Part shown: positions 25,775 to 33,662 of the stretch, piece after piece | Position numbering within the stretch: the first letter of the stretch is position 1 | How the letters are laid out: each line of letters begins with the position of its first letter | Origin: an uncultured Allofournierella sp. | GTDB lineage: Bacteria; Bacillota; Clostridia; Oscillospirales; Ruminococcaceae | Direction: 5' to 3' | Assembly: GCA_944382705.1 (NCBI GenBank) | Contig: CALWNE010000055.1 | Coordinates: 1 to 41,080 of the forward strand | Length of the DNA: 41,080 nucleotides | Position numbers and translations under genes: made by a program | The notes under the pieces: generated by a model | Seen by the model: the letters and a program-made list of their open reading frames with translations, nothing else | Databases searched by the model: none | What the model was told of the DNA's origin: nothing

Positions 25775-26364
25775 ACCAAAAACGAGTGCTTAAACTGGCG
25801 GTAACCCTTTTGGCTTTGTTGCTGCTGGGCTGCTGTGTTATGTTTACCGGCTTAAAAAAGCTTGGCTACAGTGCATATCCCCTTAAGTACCAGGGTCTGG
25901 TACAGCAGTATGCTGCGGAAAATAACATCGACCCTCTGGTGCTGTACAGCGTCATTCGCACCGAAAGCGGTTTTGATCCAAGAGCGGTTTCCCATGTGGA
26001 TGCACTGGGCCTGATGCAAATTACAGAGGATACCTTTGATTGGATTAAGAGCAAAATTGCACCCCAGGAGGATTTGCAGTTTAAGGATTTGTACAATCCG
26101 GAAGTGAACATCCGTTTTGGGGCCTACTACTTTGCCCAGTGCATGGAACGCTATCAAAACGACCTGCTCACCGCTGCTGCGGCCTACCACAGCGGCTGGG
26201 GTACGGTGGATGAGCTGCTGGCCCAAACAGAGTACAGCAGTGACGGAAAGGTTTTACATACCTTTCCTTACCAACAGATGAAACGCTATGTGTACAAAAT
26301 CACAAAGGCATTTCAAAAATACCAGCAGCTTTATGCTGCCGCAGAAATCGAGGGAACATTATGA
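25771..26364 (+). CDS. Membrane-anchored lytic transglycosylase (SLT family)
   Basis: 197 residues from the ATG at 25771, which overlaps the coaE stop. An N-terminal hydrophobic segment (about 8-29) acts as signal or anchor; a GCC near its end could also be a lipobox-like site. The catalytic SLT domain (about 40-190) has SVIRTESGFDPRAVS with the conserved Glu, DALGLMQITEDTFDWI, NIRFGAYYF and AAAAYHSGWGTV. It cleaves glycan strands of peptidoglycan to give anhydro-muropeptides, outside the membrane. Its neighbours are metabolic, so the operon gives no specific role; cell-wall remodelling is the likely function. Confidence 0.92.
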   Translation: MNQKRVLKLAVTLLALLLLGCCVMFTGLKKLGYSAYPLKYQGLVQQYAAENNIDPLVLYSVIRTESGFDPRAVSHVDALGLMQITEDTFDWIKSKIAPQEDLQFKDLYNPEVNIRFGAYYFAQCMERYQNDLLTAAAAYHSGWGTVDELLAQTEYSSDGKVLHTFPYQQMKRYVYKITKAFQKYQQLYAAAEIEGTL

Positions 26365-27767
26365 GCAAAGAAAAATCCAAAGGTCAGCAGCTGGCCGAGC
26401 AGCTGTTTTACAACGCACCTCTGGCAGCGGACAGCGCTGCCGATGTGGCACAGAAGGCCAATGCTTTCTGTGAAGGCTACAAGGCTTTTTTGGACAAAGG
26501 CAAAACCGAGCGGGAAGTGGTAACCTGCGCCCAGGAAATGCTGGTACAGGCTGGCTACAAGCCCTTTGAGGCAGGTGTGCAGTACCAGCCCGGCGATAAA
26601 ATCTATCTCATCAACCGGGAAAAGTGCATCATCGCAGCCACCATCGGCACCCAGAGCATGGAAAAGGGTATGCACCTGAACATTTCCCATATTGATTCGC
26701 CCCGCATTGACCTCAAACCCAACCCCCTGTACGAAAGCGCCGACCTGGCCCTGATGAAAACCCACTACTACGGCGGCATCCGTAAGTACCAGTGGCCCAC
26801 TCTGCCCCTGGCACTGCATGGTGTGGTTTACAAAGCCAACGGCGAAAAGGTAACCATCAGCATTGGCGAAAACCCCGGCGACCCTGTATTCTGCATCACC
26901 GACCTGCTGCCCCACCTGGGTGCCGAGCAGAACACCCGCACCCTGTCTGACGGCATTAAGGCAGAGGAGCTGAACATTCTTGTGGGTGCACTGCCCTATG
27001 AGGATGAGGAAGTAAAGGACCGGGTCAAGCTGATGACCATGAAGCTGCTGAACGAGATGTACGGCATTACCGAGCGGGATTTTGTACGGGCTGAAATCGA
27101 GGCTGTACCGGCCCAGAAGGCTTGCGATGTAGGCTTTGACCGGTCTCTCGTGGGTGCCTACGGCCAGGATGACCGGGTGGACGCTTACCCCGCTTTGATG
27201 GCAGAGATGGAGACCAAATCTCCCGCCTTCACCACCGTTTGCGTACTGACCGATAAGGAAGAAACCGGTTCCGACGGCACCACCGGCCTTCAGAGCATGT
27301 ATGTATTCCATTTCATGCAGCAGCTGTGCGCCGCTCATGGTGCCGACAGCATTGCCTGCTTCAAGGCTTCCAAGTGCCTGTCTGCGGATGTGACCGCAGC
27401 CTTTGATCCCACCTTTGCCAGCGCATTCGATGCGCAGAACAGCACCTATGCAGGCAAGGGCGTGGCACTGTCCCGCTACATTGGCTCCCGGGGCAAGAAC
27501 GGCACCAACGATGCCGGCGCCGAGGTAATGACCTACTTTACCCGCCTGTTTGATGAGGCTGGTGTGGTATGGCAGACTGGCGAGATGGGCCGTGTGGATC
27601 TGGGCGGCGGCGGAACCATCGCCAAGTATGTGGCCCTGCATGACATTGACACCCTGGATGTGGGTGTTCCTGTGCTGAGCATGCATTCTCCCTTTGAAAT
27701 TACCTCCAAACTGGATGTGTACATGGCCTACAAGGCATTTAAGGCATTCAACGAAACAGCCGAATAA
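26361..27767 (+). CDS. M18-family aminopeptidase
   Basis: 468 residues. A cytoplasmic, metal-dependent aminopeptidase of the aspartyl-aminopeptidase family that trims N-terminal residues from peptides. Metal ligand and catalytic blocks are HIDSPRIDLKP (His, Asp), GVPVLSMHSPFE (His near the C-terminus), and DKEETGSDGTTGLQS with the Glu pair. RYIGSRGKNGTNDAGAEV is also present. It begins by overlapping the transglycosylase stop (ATGA). A terminator 55 bases after the stop ends the operon. Confidence 0.93.
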   Translation: MSKEKSKGQQLAEQLFYNAPLAADSAADVAQKANAFCEGYKAFLDKGKTEREVVTCAQEMLVQAGYKPFEAGVQYQPGDKIYLINREKCIIAATIGTQSMEKGMHLNISHIDSPRIDLKPNPLYESADLALMKTHYYGGIRKYQWPTLPLALHGVVYKANGEKVTISIGENPGDPVFCITDLLPHLGAEQNTRTLSDGIKAEELNILVGALPYEDEEVKDRVKLMTMKLLNEMYGITERDFVRAEIEAVPAQKACDVGFDRSLVGAYGQDDRVDAYPALMAEMETKSPAFTTVCVLTDKEETGSDGTTGLQSMYVFHFMQQLCAAHGADSIACFKASKCLSADVTAAFDPTFASAFDAQNSTYAGKGVALSRYIGSRGKNGTNDAGAEVMTYFTRLFDEAGVVWQTGEMGRVDLGGGGTIAKYVALHDIDTLDVGVPVLSMHSPFEITSKLDVYMAYKAFKAFNETAE

Positions 27768-27821
27768 ACCGCCTGTCTGCCGGGCTTTGGCTCTGGCACA
27801 GTGCGCAGCATAGTCTGTTCT

Positions 27822-27864
27822 AACAGCACCCCTGCATCCTCACCATGAGGGCGGGGGTGCTGTT
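27822..27864 (+). terminator. Terminator of the prfA-M18 operon
   Basis: AACAGCACCCC (27822-27832) pairs perfectly with GGGGTGCTGTT (27854-27864), with further inner pairing, and is followed by GCATTTGC. The stem is strong and the T-tract weak. Confidence 0.75.
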
Positions 27865-27962
27865 GCATTTGCAAGCTTTCATCTAGCAGAAGGCACAGCC
27901 CTCATTTTCGTGTTTAGGTTTTGTTAAGCAGCAAGGCCTGTGCAAAAAAAAGGCTTGCTGGC

Positions 27963-27991
27963 TTGACAAGTCGCCACATCAGGACTATAAT
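27963..27991 (+). promoter_or_regulatory. Perfect consensus sigma-A promoter of lrgAB
   Basis: TTGACA at 27963-27968 and TATAAT at 27986-27991 have 17 bases between them, a full consensus match. Immediately upstream, AGCAAG at 27932 and CTTGCT at 27955 form arms of an imperfect hairpin or inverted repeat that could bind a regulator. The leader to lrgA is about 50 bases. Confidence 0.85.
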
Positions 27992-28049
27992 CATCAGCGA
28001 ACTGGCCCTGCCAGTTTAAATCCCACAGCAAAGAAGTGTGAAAAGGGCA

Positions 28050-28409
28050 ATGAAACTGTTACGACAATTTACCATCATCCTGCTTATTTCTCTGGCAGGA
28101 GAGCTGCTGCGAATGCTGCTGCCGCTTCCGGTGCCTGCCAGCGTGTATGGCCTGGTTTTGCTGCTGGCGGGCCTTTGCAGCGGGCTGATTCAGCTGGCCC
28201 AGGTACGGCAGGCAGCCTTGTTTTTGATTGAAATCATGCCGGTCATGTTTATCCCGGCGGCAGCAGGCTTGGTGGATGTATGGCCGGATTTAAAGCCCAT
28301 TGTTTGGCCTGTGGTTATTACGGTACTAGCTACTACGGTACTGGTGATGGCTGTAACAGGGCGGGTAACCCAGCGGGTGATTCGGGCAGGAAAGGAGAAG
28401 CAGCAATGA
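28050..28409 (+). CDS. lrgA: LrgA/CidA family membrane protein
   Basis: 119 residues from the ATG at 28050 (AAAAGGG just upstream); a GTG at 28038 is an alternative. Four hydrophobic helices are predicted, with the conserved GELLRMLLPLPVPASVYGLVLL in the first half. LrgA/CidA proteins are holin-like and act with LrgB/CidB. Known roles are control of murein hydrolase activity and programmed lysis, or pyruvate uptake in some Firmicutes. It overlaps lrgB by ATGA. No lytSR two-component genes are nearby. Confidence 0.92.
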   Translation: MKLLRQFTIILLISLAGELLRMLLPLPVPASVYGLVLLLAGLCSGLIQLAQVRQAALFLIEIMPVMFIPAAAGLVDVWPDLKPIVWPVVITVLATTVLVMAVTGRVTQRVIRAGKEKQQ

Positions 28410-29098
28410 ATGAATTCTGGCAAACCTCACTGTTTTATGGCGCAGGCATCAGCTTGGTGGCATACGAGATTGGTCAGCTGCTCCGCCGCCGGTTCAAGCT
28501 GGCTATCCTGAATCCGCTGTTGATTGCAGTCATCTGTGTGATTGGGGTTAACAGCCTGCTTCATATCGACTATAAAACCTACAACGAGGGGGGCAAGTAT
28601 CTCTCGTATCTCCTTACTCTTTCCACGGTCTGCCTGGCAGTGCCGCTGTACGAGCAGCTCAGTTTGCTGAGAAAGAATCTGAAAGCAGTTATTTGCGGTT
28701 TGCTGGCAGGTGTGCTGTCCAGCCTGGTGGGCGTGTGGGTGTTTGCAAAACTGTTTGGCCTCAACCACCAACAGTATGTAACCCTGCTGCCAAAGTCCAT
28801 TACCACGGCCATTGGTATGGGCGTAAGCCAGGAATTGGGCGGTATTGTTACCATTACCGTGGCGGTAATTGTTATAACGGGTATTGTGGGCAATGTGATT
28901 GCAGATGCCGTGTTCAAGCTATTCCGCATCCAGGAGCCGGTGGCCAAAGGGTTGGCATTGGGCAGTGCCGCCCATGCCATTGGCACCGCACGAGCCATGG
29001 AGATGGGCCCGGTGGAAGGCGCCATGAGCAGCCTTGCCATTGCAGTAGCAGGTTTGCTTACCGTTGTGGCGGCATCTTTTTTTGCTCCTTTTGCCTGA
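28406..29098 (+). CDS. lrgB: LrgB/CidB family membrane protein
   Basis: 230 residues, full length, from the ATG at 28406 behind AAAGGAG. About seven hydrophobic helices are visible. The conserved blocks NPLLIAVICVIGV, LLPKSITTAIGMGVSQELGG and LGSAAHAIGTARAMEMG are all present. It partners with LrgA in the inner membrane; the pair regulates autolysis or transports small organic acids such as pyruvate. A bidirectional terminator lies about 175 bases beyond the stop. Confidence 0.94.
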   Translation: MNEFWQTSLFYGAGISLVAYEIGQLLRRRFKLAILNPLLIAVICVIGVNSLLHIDYKTYNEGGKYLSYLLTLSTVCLAVPLYEQLSLLRKNLKAVICGLLAGVLSSLVGVWVFAKLFGLNHQQYVTLLPKSITTAIGMGVSQELGGIVTITVAVIVITGIVGNVIADAVFKLFRIQEPVAKGLALGSAAHAIGTARAMEMGPVEGAMSSLAIAVAGLLTVVAASFFAPFA

Positions 29099-29272
29099 GG
29101 ACAGCAGGTTTTTGCAAAACAACCGAGAAAATCCGTGCTGGCAGCTGCAAATCCACAGAAAAATTTCCCGGGCAATGAATGTAAAAGGATATGCAGGCGG
29201 CTGACGGGTACTGAACCGACATTTTGAGTAGATTGAGCCGCAGCCGGAACAGGGCTTGCTGTACAGCAAAAT

Positions 29273-29317
29273 AAAAAGGACGAAATCAAGCGATTTGCGC
29301 CTGATTTCGTCCTTTTT
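29273..29317. terminator. Bidirectional terminator lrgB / small ORF-mscL
   Basis: A perfect 16-base stem (AAAAAGGACGAAATCA at 29273-29288 and its complement at 29302-29317) is bounded by A and T runs. It ends both lrgAB (+) and the mscL unit (-). Confidence 0.92.
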
Positions 29318-29323
29318 GATTGC

Positions 29324-29464
29324 TTATAAAAATGTCTGCCAGGAAACAAGCCCGGCGGCAAAAATCAACAGAATCACCAGCAAAAAGCCAATCAGATAAC
29401 TGGGGGTCAGGTGTTGACGCATCAGCTCTTTCCAGGAAGGCTGGTGGGAGGGTTGCTTGCTCAT
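29324..29464 (-). CDS. 46-residue single-pass membrane protein coupled to mscL
   Basis: An ATG-to-TAA ORF whose ATG overlaps the mscL stop (ATGA), so it is placed for translational coupling. The product has a polar, weakly basic N-terminus of about 23 residues (MSKQPSHQPSWKELMRQH opening), then one hydrophobic helix (YLIGFLLVILLIFAAGLVSW, about 23-42) and a four-residue end. It ends only 7 bases before the bidirectional terminator, so it is fully inside the mscL transcript. I recognise no family. It might be an MscL accessory subunit or an unrelated small membrane protein; only its position and TM helix can be stated. Confidence 0.65.
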   Translation of the reverse strand: MSKQPSHQPSWKELMRQHLTPSYLIGFLLVILLIFAAGLVSWQTFL

Positions 29465-29895
29465 GCCTTTGGCACGCCGGAACCGGCGGACTGACTGGCC
29501 AGCAGATCACGGATTTCGGTGAGCAGTTCCTCGGCAGTGGGAGCGGGCGGAGCGGCTTCCTCTTCTTTGGCTTCCTCCACCTTTTTCTCAAAGCGCAGCT
29601 TGCTCATAAGCTTTATGGCGCAGAACACGCAGAAGGCAAGAATAACAAACTCCACCACCGTCTGAATGAAATTGCCGTAAGCCAGTACCACATCTTTGTC
29701 GGCCATGTGGAATACATAAGACAAATTGGTGAAGTTCACCTGACCAATGGCCAGGCTGATTAGGGGCATAATCACATCGTTTACCAGGCTGGTAACAATT
29801 TTGCTGAAAGCGCCACCCACAACAACACCGACGGCCATGTCGATTACATTGCCACGCATGGCAAACTCTTTGAATTCGGTCAAAAATTTCTTCAT
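29461..29895 (-). CDS. mscL: Large-conductance mechanosensitive channel
   Basis: 144 residues. The N-terminal amphipathic helix and first TM (EFKEFAMRGNVIDMAVGVVVGGAFSKIV) are nearly invariant in the family; the periplasmic loop and second TM (NFIQTVVEFVILAFCVFCAIK) follow. The C-terminal cytoplasmic helix bears acidic and Ala/Pro residues, then LLTEIRDLLA. The pentameric channel releases solutes during hypo-osmotic shock. A small membrane-protein ORF overlaps its stop. mrp lies 22 bases upstream. Confidence 0.97.
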   Translation of the reverse strand: MKKFLTEFKEFAMRGNVIDMAVGVVVGGAFSKIVTSLVNDVIMPLISLAIGQVNFTNLSYVFHMADKDVVLAYGNFIQTVVEFVILAFCVFCAIKLMSKLRFEKKVEEAKEEEAAPPAPTAEELLTEIRDLLASQSAGSGVPKA

Positions 29896-29917
29896 AAAAG
29901 CTATGCCTCGTTTTCCG

Positions 29918-30754
29918 TCATGCTTTGGGCATCAGAGCCTGAACGGCATCCGCTGCGCCAGAGAGGTATTCGCCAGGATAGGTTTCGATGGTACCCTGGT
30001 CGGCACATTCTGCCAGCTTGGGGTCCAGGGGGCACTTGGCCAGCACGGGCAGACCGTACCGGGCAGCTACCTCATCCACATGGCTTTCGCCAAACAGCTT
30101 GATTTTTTTGCCGCAGTCGGGGCATTCCAGATAGCTCATGTTTTCCACAATGCCCAAAATGGGAATGTTCATCATCTGGGCTACCTTCACAGCCTTGGCC
30201 ACAATCATGCCCACCAGTTCCTGGGGGCTTGCAACTACAATAATGCCATCCACAGGCAGAGACTGGAACACGGTGAGCAGAACATCACCGGTGCCGGGAG
30301 GCATATCCACAAACATAAAGTCCACATCTTTCCAGATGACTTCCTGCCAGAACTGCTTTACGGCGCCGGCAATCACGGGCCCCCGCCACACAACGGGATC
30401 TTCTTCGTTAGGCAGCATCAGGTTTACGCTCATTACATCAATGCCGGTACGGCTTTGAATGGGCCAAATGCCGTTTTCATCGCCCATAGCCCGGCCATGA
30501 ATGCCAAACAGCTTGGGGATGGAGGGGCCGGTGATATCGCCATCCAAAACGGCGGTCTTATAACCCCGACGGCGCATCTCCACTGCCATCAGGGCACTGG
30601 TCATGCTTTTGCCAACACCGCCCTTGCCGCTTACAACACCAATTACTTTTTTGATGCTGCTCATGGCATGGGGGGCCTCGCGCATATCAGCAGGATTTTT
30701 GCGGCTGGAACAGCTCTGGCCGCAGCTGCTGCAATCGTGGGAACATTCGCTCAT
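29918..30754 (-). CDS. mrp: Mrp/NBP35-type iron-sulfur cluster carrier ATPase
   Basis: 278 residues. The deviant Walker A GKGGVGKS is at 43-50, with switch-type DGDITGPSIPKLFG and DMPPGTGD. The N-terminus has a Cys cluster (C4, C8, C11, C15), which in this family can bind a cluster, and ECPDC near the C-terminal half is the dimer-interface CxxC. Proteins of this type carry [4Fe-4S] clusters to apo-proteins in the cytosol. The ribosome site is AAAGGAG. It lies 21 bases after the PNP gene. Confidence 0.93.
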   Translation of the reverse strand: MSECSHDCSSCGQSCSSRKNPADMREAPHAMSSIKKVIGVVSGKGGVGKSMTSALMAVEMRRRGYKTAVLDGDITGPSIPKLFGIHGRAMGDENGIWPIQSRTGIDVMSVNLMLPNEEDPVVWRGPVIAGAVKQFWQEVIWKDVDFMFVDMPPGTGDVLLTVFQSLPVDGIIVVASPQELVGMIVAKAVKVAQMMNIPILGIVENMSYLECPDCGKKIKLFGESHVDEVAARYGLPVLAKCPLDPKLAECADQGTIETYPGEYLSGAADAVQALMPKA

Positions 30755-30775
30755 GATTTTACTCTCCTTTTGTTG

Positions 30776-31591
30776 TTACAGCTGTTGAATGATGCCGCTT
30801 ACCAGGGTTTGCAATACCTTGGCCCGCTGGTTTGCGATTTCGATGACCTCATCGCCAGACAGCTTTTTCTTTTCGATGCCGGCGGCCATGTTGGTAATCA
30901 GGCTCATGGCCAGAACCTTCAGGCCACAGTGGTTGGCGGCGATTACCTCGGGCACAGTGCTCATACCCACGGCATCGGCACCCAGGGTGCGGAATGCCCG
31001 AATCTCGGCGGGGGTTTCGTAGCTGGGGCCCATGTAGCCCAGATAAACGCCCTGCTGCAAGGTTACGCCCTGCTGCTGGGCCACCTGCTGAGCCAGCTGG
31101 CGCAGGGCGGGGTCGTAAGCAAAAGTCATATCACAGAACCGGGGGCCCAGTTCGTCCAGATTGGGGCCAGTGAGGGGGTTGGCACCCATAAAGTTGATAT
31201 GGTCTTCAATCAGCATCAAATCACCGATGGAAAAGCCGGTGTTCACACCGCCAGCAGCATTGGTTACCACCAGGGTTTCAATGCCCAGAGCAGCCATTAC
31301 CCGGATGGGGAACACAATGCTCTGCATGGAGTGGCCTTCATAAGAGTGAAGGCGGCCCTGCATGCACAATACATATTTGCCTGCCAGCATACCAGCCACA
31401 AACCGACCGGCATGGCCGGGAGCGGTGGAAACAGCAAACCCGGGGATTTCACTGTACGGGATGTACACGGGGTTCTGCACCTGATCGGCCAGACCGCCCA
31501 GGCCGCTGCCCAGAACAATGCCCACGGAGGGAGCCTGGGGCAGCCGCTGGCGTACCAGCTGGGCTGCTTGCTGGATGGATTCCATCATCAT
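30776..31591 (-). CDS. punA: Purine nucleoside phosphorylase (PNP-I, trimeric type)
   Basis: 271 residues from the first of three consecutive ATG codons, with AAAGGAAG 8 bases upstream. It splits inosine and guanosine with phosphate into base and ribose-1-phosphate. Family blocks are VGIVLGSGLGGLAD (phosphate loop), APGHAGRFVAG, GRLHSYEGHS, VVTNAAGGVN and GPSYETPAEIRAF. The Glu and Asn of the purine site are in the latter part. It is the trimeric type, to judge by length and these motifs. It heads the PNP-mrp-mscL minus-strand run. Confidence 0.94.
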   Translation of the reverse strand: MMMESIQQAAQLVRQRLPQAPSVGIVLGSGLGGLADQVQNPVYIPYSEIPGFAVSTAPGHAGRFVAGMLAGKYVLCMQGRLHSYEGHSMQSIVFPIRVMAALGIETLVVTNAAGGVNTGFSIGDLMLIEDHINFMGANPLTGPNLDELGPRFCDMTFAYDPALRQLAQQVAQQQGVTLQQGVYLGYMGPSYETPAEIRAFRTLGADAVGMSTVPEVIAANHCGLKVLAMSLITNMAAGIEKKKLSGDEVIEIANQRAKVLQTLVSGIIQQL

Positions 31592-31790
31592 GTAACACAC
31601 TTCCTTTGCGTTCAATAACTCTAAAAACAGCGGCGAATCCTGCCTGTGCAGGCTGGCCAGCTGATTTGTTCCAGCCTATTTTAGCATATTCTGGCTTAAA
31701 AAGAAAGCGTACTGCCCCTTCAAACATAAAACGATAACGCCGCCGCATATCCATGCCACAGCAAGAATTAACCAAAAGGAGGGCGCATTG

Positions 31791-33326
31791 GTGGGACGAG
31801 TGGGCATTTATTTAAAAAATGCAGTGATTTTAACCATCACCGGGTTAGCTCTGCGGGCTGCCGGTATGTGTTTTCGGGTATACATTGCAGGGCGCATTGG
31901 GGCAGAGGGTATGGGCCTCTACCAGTTAATCTATACGGTTTACAGCCTGTTTATCACAGCTGCAACATCCGGTATCTCCATGGCCGCCACCCGCCTGGCG
32001 GCAGAGGAGCTGGCCCAGGATGGCCAGGGCCATACCAGGGGAGTTATGGGGCAGGTGCTGCGGCTGGGCGGAGGCATAGGCCTTGCCTGTGGCCTGGTTC
32101 AGCTGGCCATTGCCTACCCGGCGGCAAAATATCTGCTGGGGGATGTGCGCACCGTATTGTCGCTGCAAATTTTGGCGGTGAGCCTGCCCTTTATGGCGGT
32201 ATCTTCGGCTGCCAGAGGTTACTTTTTTGCCCGGCGCAGAGTGGGGCCAAACACCCGCTCGCAGTTGTATGAACAGGTTGTGCGCATTGGCCTTGTAATG
32301 GTGCTTCTGCCCAAGGTACAGGAATGGGGTGTGGGGTATGCCTGCGCAGCAGTGGTGGCAGGCAGCACCGTGAGCGAGATTCTTTCGGGCTTGCTGATGC
32401 TGTTTTACTATAAACAGGACGAGCGGCTCCAGCTGGCAGAGCAGGACCCAAAGCCGCCCAAGGGTACAGGCCAGCGCATCCGCAAAATTTTGCTTCCTGT
32501 AGAAGGCGGCAAATGTTTGGACAGTGCCCTCCACACGGTGGAAAACACCCTGGTGCCTGCCTGTCTGCTTGCCTTTTTGGGCAGCAGGGAGCAGTCCCTG
32601 GCTCAGTTTGGTGCCCTTAAAGGCATGGCCATGCCTATTTTGCTGTTTCCTTTTTCGTTTTTAACGCCACTGGCCACCCTGCTGCTGCCGGAGGTGACTC
32701 AAGCCCATATTCTGGGGCGCAAAGCGGCTTTGGAACGGCTGGTAGGGCGCATTATGCTGCTTACTAATCTGTTTTCTGTGCTGGCCGGGGGATTGATTGC
32801 CTTGTATGCAGGGCCACTGGCCAGATTGCTCTACAAAGATGAAAGCATTGGTTTGTATCTGGCAGTGCTGGCGCCGGTGCTGCCTGCCATGTATTTGGAT
32901 GCCATGGGAGACTCCATCTTAAAGGGGTTGGGGGAAGATGTGGCCACATTCCGTTACAGCATATGGGACTCTGCCCTGCGCATTGGACTGGTGCTGTTGT
33001 TAATGCCGCGGTTTGGCATGAAGGGGTTTTTGGTGGTAATGCTCTGCTCCAATCTCACCGCAGCGCTGCTGAACATTCTGCGCATTCAAAAGGTGGCAGG
33101 CATCCAAACCCAGTGGTATCAATGGTTTATCCAACCGATTCTGGTGTTTGGCATCTGTGCGGCGTTGGGCAGATTGGTACAGAGCATGCTGTCACTGGAA
33201 GGGGATTTACTCAGGGTTGTGGTGGGAATGCTGCTGATAGGCGGCAGCTATCTGCTGGCTATGACTGCATTTGGATTAGGAGAGCTTACTAAAAGTCTGT
33301 GGAACAGCGCATTTAAGCATGGATAA
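31791..33326 (+). CDS. spoVB: SpoVB-like lipid flippase (MOP superfamily)
   Basis: 511 residues from GTG at 31791, preferred over TTG at 31788 because AGGAGGG is then 7 bases away. About 12-14 hydrophobic helices. The opening FRVYIAGRIGAEGMGLYQLI and TAATSGISMAATRLAAEE match the SpoVB branch of MATE-like polysaccharide transporters. SpoVB is needed for spore cortex in B. subtilis and is believed to flip lipid-linked peptidoglycan precursors. Clostridia carry several paralogues, so a general MurJ-like or polysaccharide role is possible. It is divergent from the PNP gene. It has no partner gene downstream before the M60 unit. Confidence 0.75.
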   Translation: MGRVGIYLKNAVILTITGLALRAAGMCFRVYIAGRIGAEGMGLYQLIYTVYSLFITAATSGISMAATRLAAEELAQDGQGHTRGVMGQVLRLGGGIGLACGLVQLAIAYPAAKYLLGDVRTVLSLQILAVSLPFMAVSSAARGYFFARRRVGPNTRSQLYEQVVRIGLVMVLLPKVQEWGVGYACAAVVAGSTVSEILSGLLMLFYYKQDERLQLAEQDPKPPKGTGQRIRKILLPVEGGKCLDSALHTVENTLVPACLLAFLGSREQSLAQFGALKGMAMPILLFPFSFLTPLATLLLPEVTQAHILGRKAALERLVGRIMLLTNLFSVLAGGLIALYAGPLARLLYKDESIGLYLAVLAPVLPAMYLDAMGDSILKGLGEDVATFRYSIWDSALRIGLVLLLMPRFGMKGFLVVMLCSNLTAALLNILRIQKVAGIQTQWYQWFIQPILVFGICAALGRLVQSMLSLEGDLLRVVVGMLLIGGSYLLAMTAFGLGELTKSLWNSAFKHG

Positions 33327-33444
33327 ATCTTCTGACTGGCTCTGAATAATGGGATAAGAATGACTGATTTTTTGCAGATATATCATAAAACTTTGTTGTT
33401 TTGTCTAAAAATGACTAGCGTAACAAAAGGTGAACATTCAATCG

Positions 33445-33473
33445 TTGAAAAATAAGAATATGACTGTTATAAT
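33445..33473 (+). promoter_or_regulatory. Promoter of the M60 peptidase - cohesin unit
   Basis: TTGAAA at 33445-33450 and TATAAT at 33468-33473 have 17 bases between them, in the AT-rich 33327-33649 gap. It gives a leader of about 170 bases that contains a short upstream ORF. No other gene is seen in the gap. Confidence 0.75.
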
Positions 33474-33611
33474 ATTAAACTGCACCAGTTCACTTCAATT
33501 TGGATTCTTACATGTAAAAGATGTGGCTTTTTGGTAAGGTGCAGCGACTATGCGTTGCAGTGCATTGGTGGAGATCTTTTAGCAGGTGTATCAAAAAAGA
33601 TGAACAACTGC

Positions 33612-33662
33612 AACATGAAAACAATCAGAAAGGATAGAAGAACCAGAACATGAAAACAATCA
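33612..33662 (+). repeat. 16-base direct repeat and 12-codon upstream ORF at the M60 start
   Basis: AACATGAAAACAATCA occurs at 33612-33627 and again at 33647-33662, the second copy holding the start codon of the M60 gene. The first copy opens a 12-codon ORF (33615-33653, MKTIRKDRRTRT) whose TGA overlaps the real ATG as ATGA. The true ribosome site AGAAAGGA lies inside this small ORF. It may be a duplication relic or a leader peptide. Confidence 0.6.

Noticed and set aside
29286..29591. A 101-codon minus-strand frame overlapping mscL
   Set aside because: It is in a different frame from mscL, is Arg/Pro-rich and lacks a ribosome site. The coupled 46-codon frame is better supported.
33327..33649. 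Riboswitch or tRNA in the AT-rich gap before the M60 gene
   Set aside because: No cloverleaf or recognisable aptamer core was seen; only a promoter, a leader and a direct repeat.
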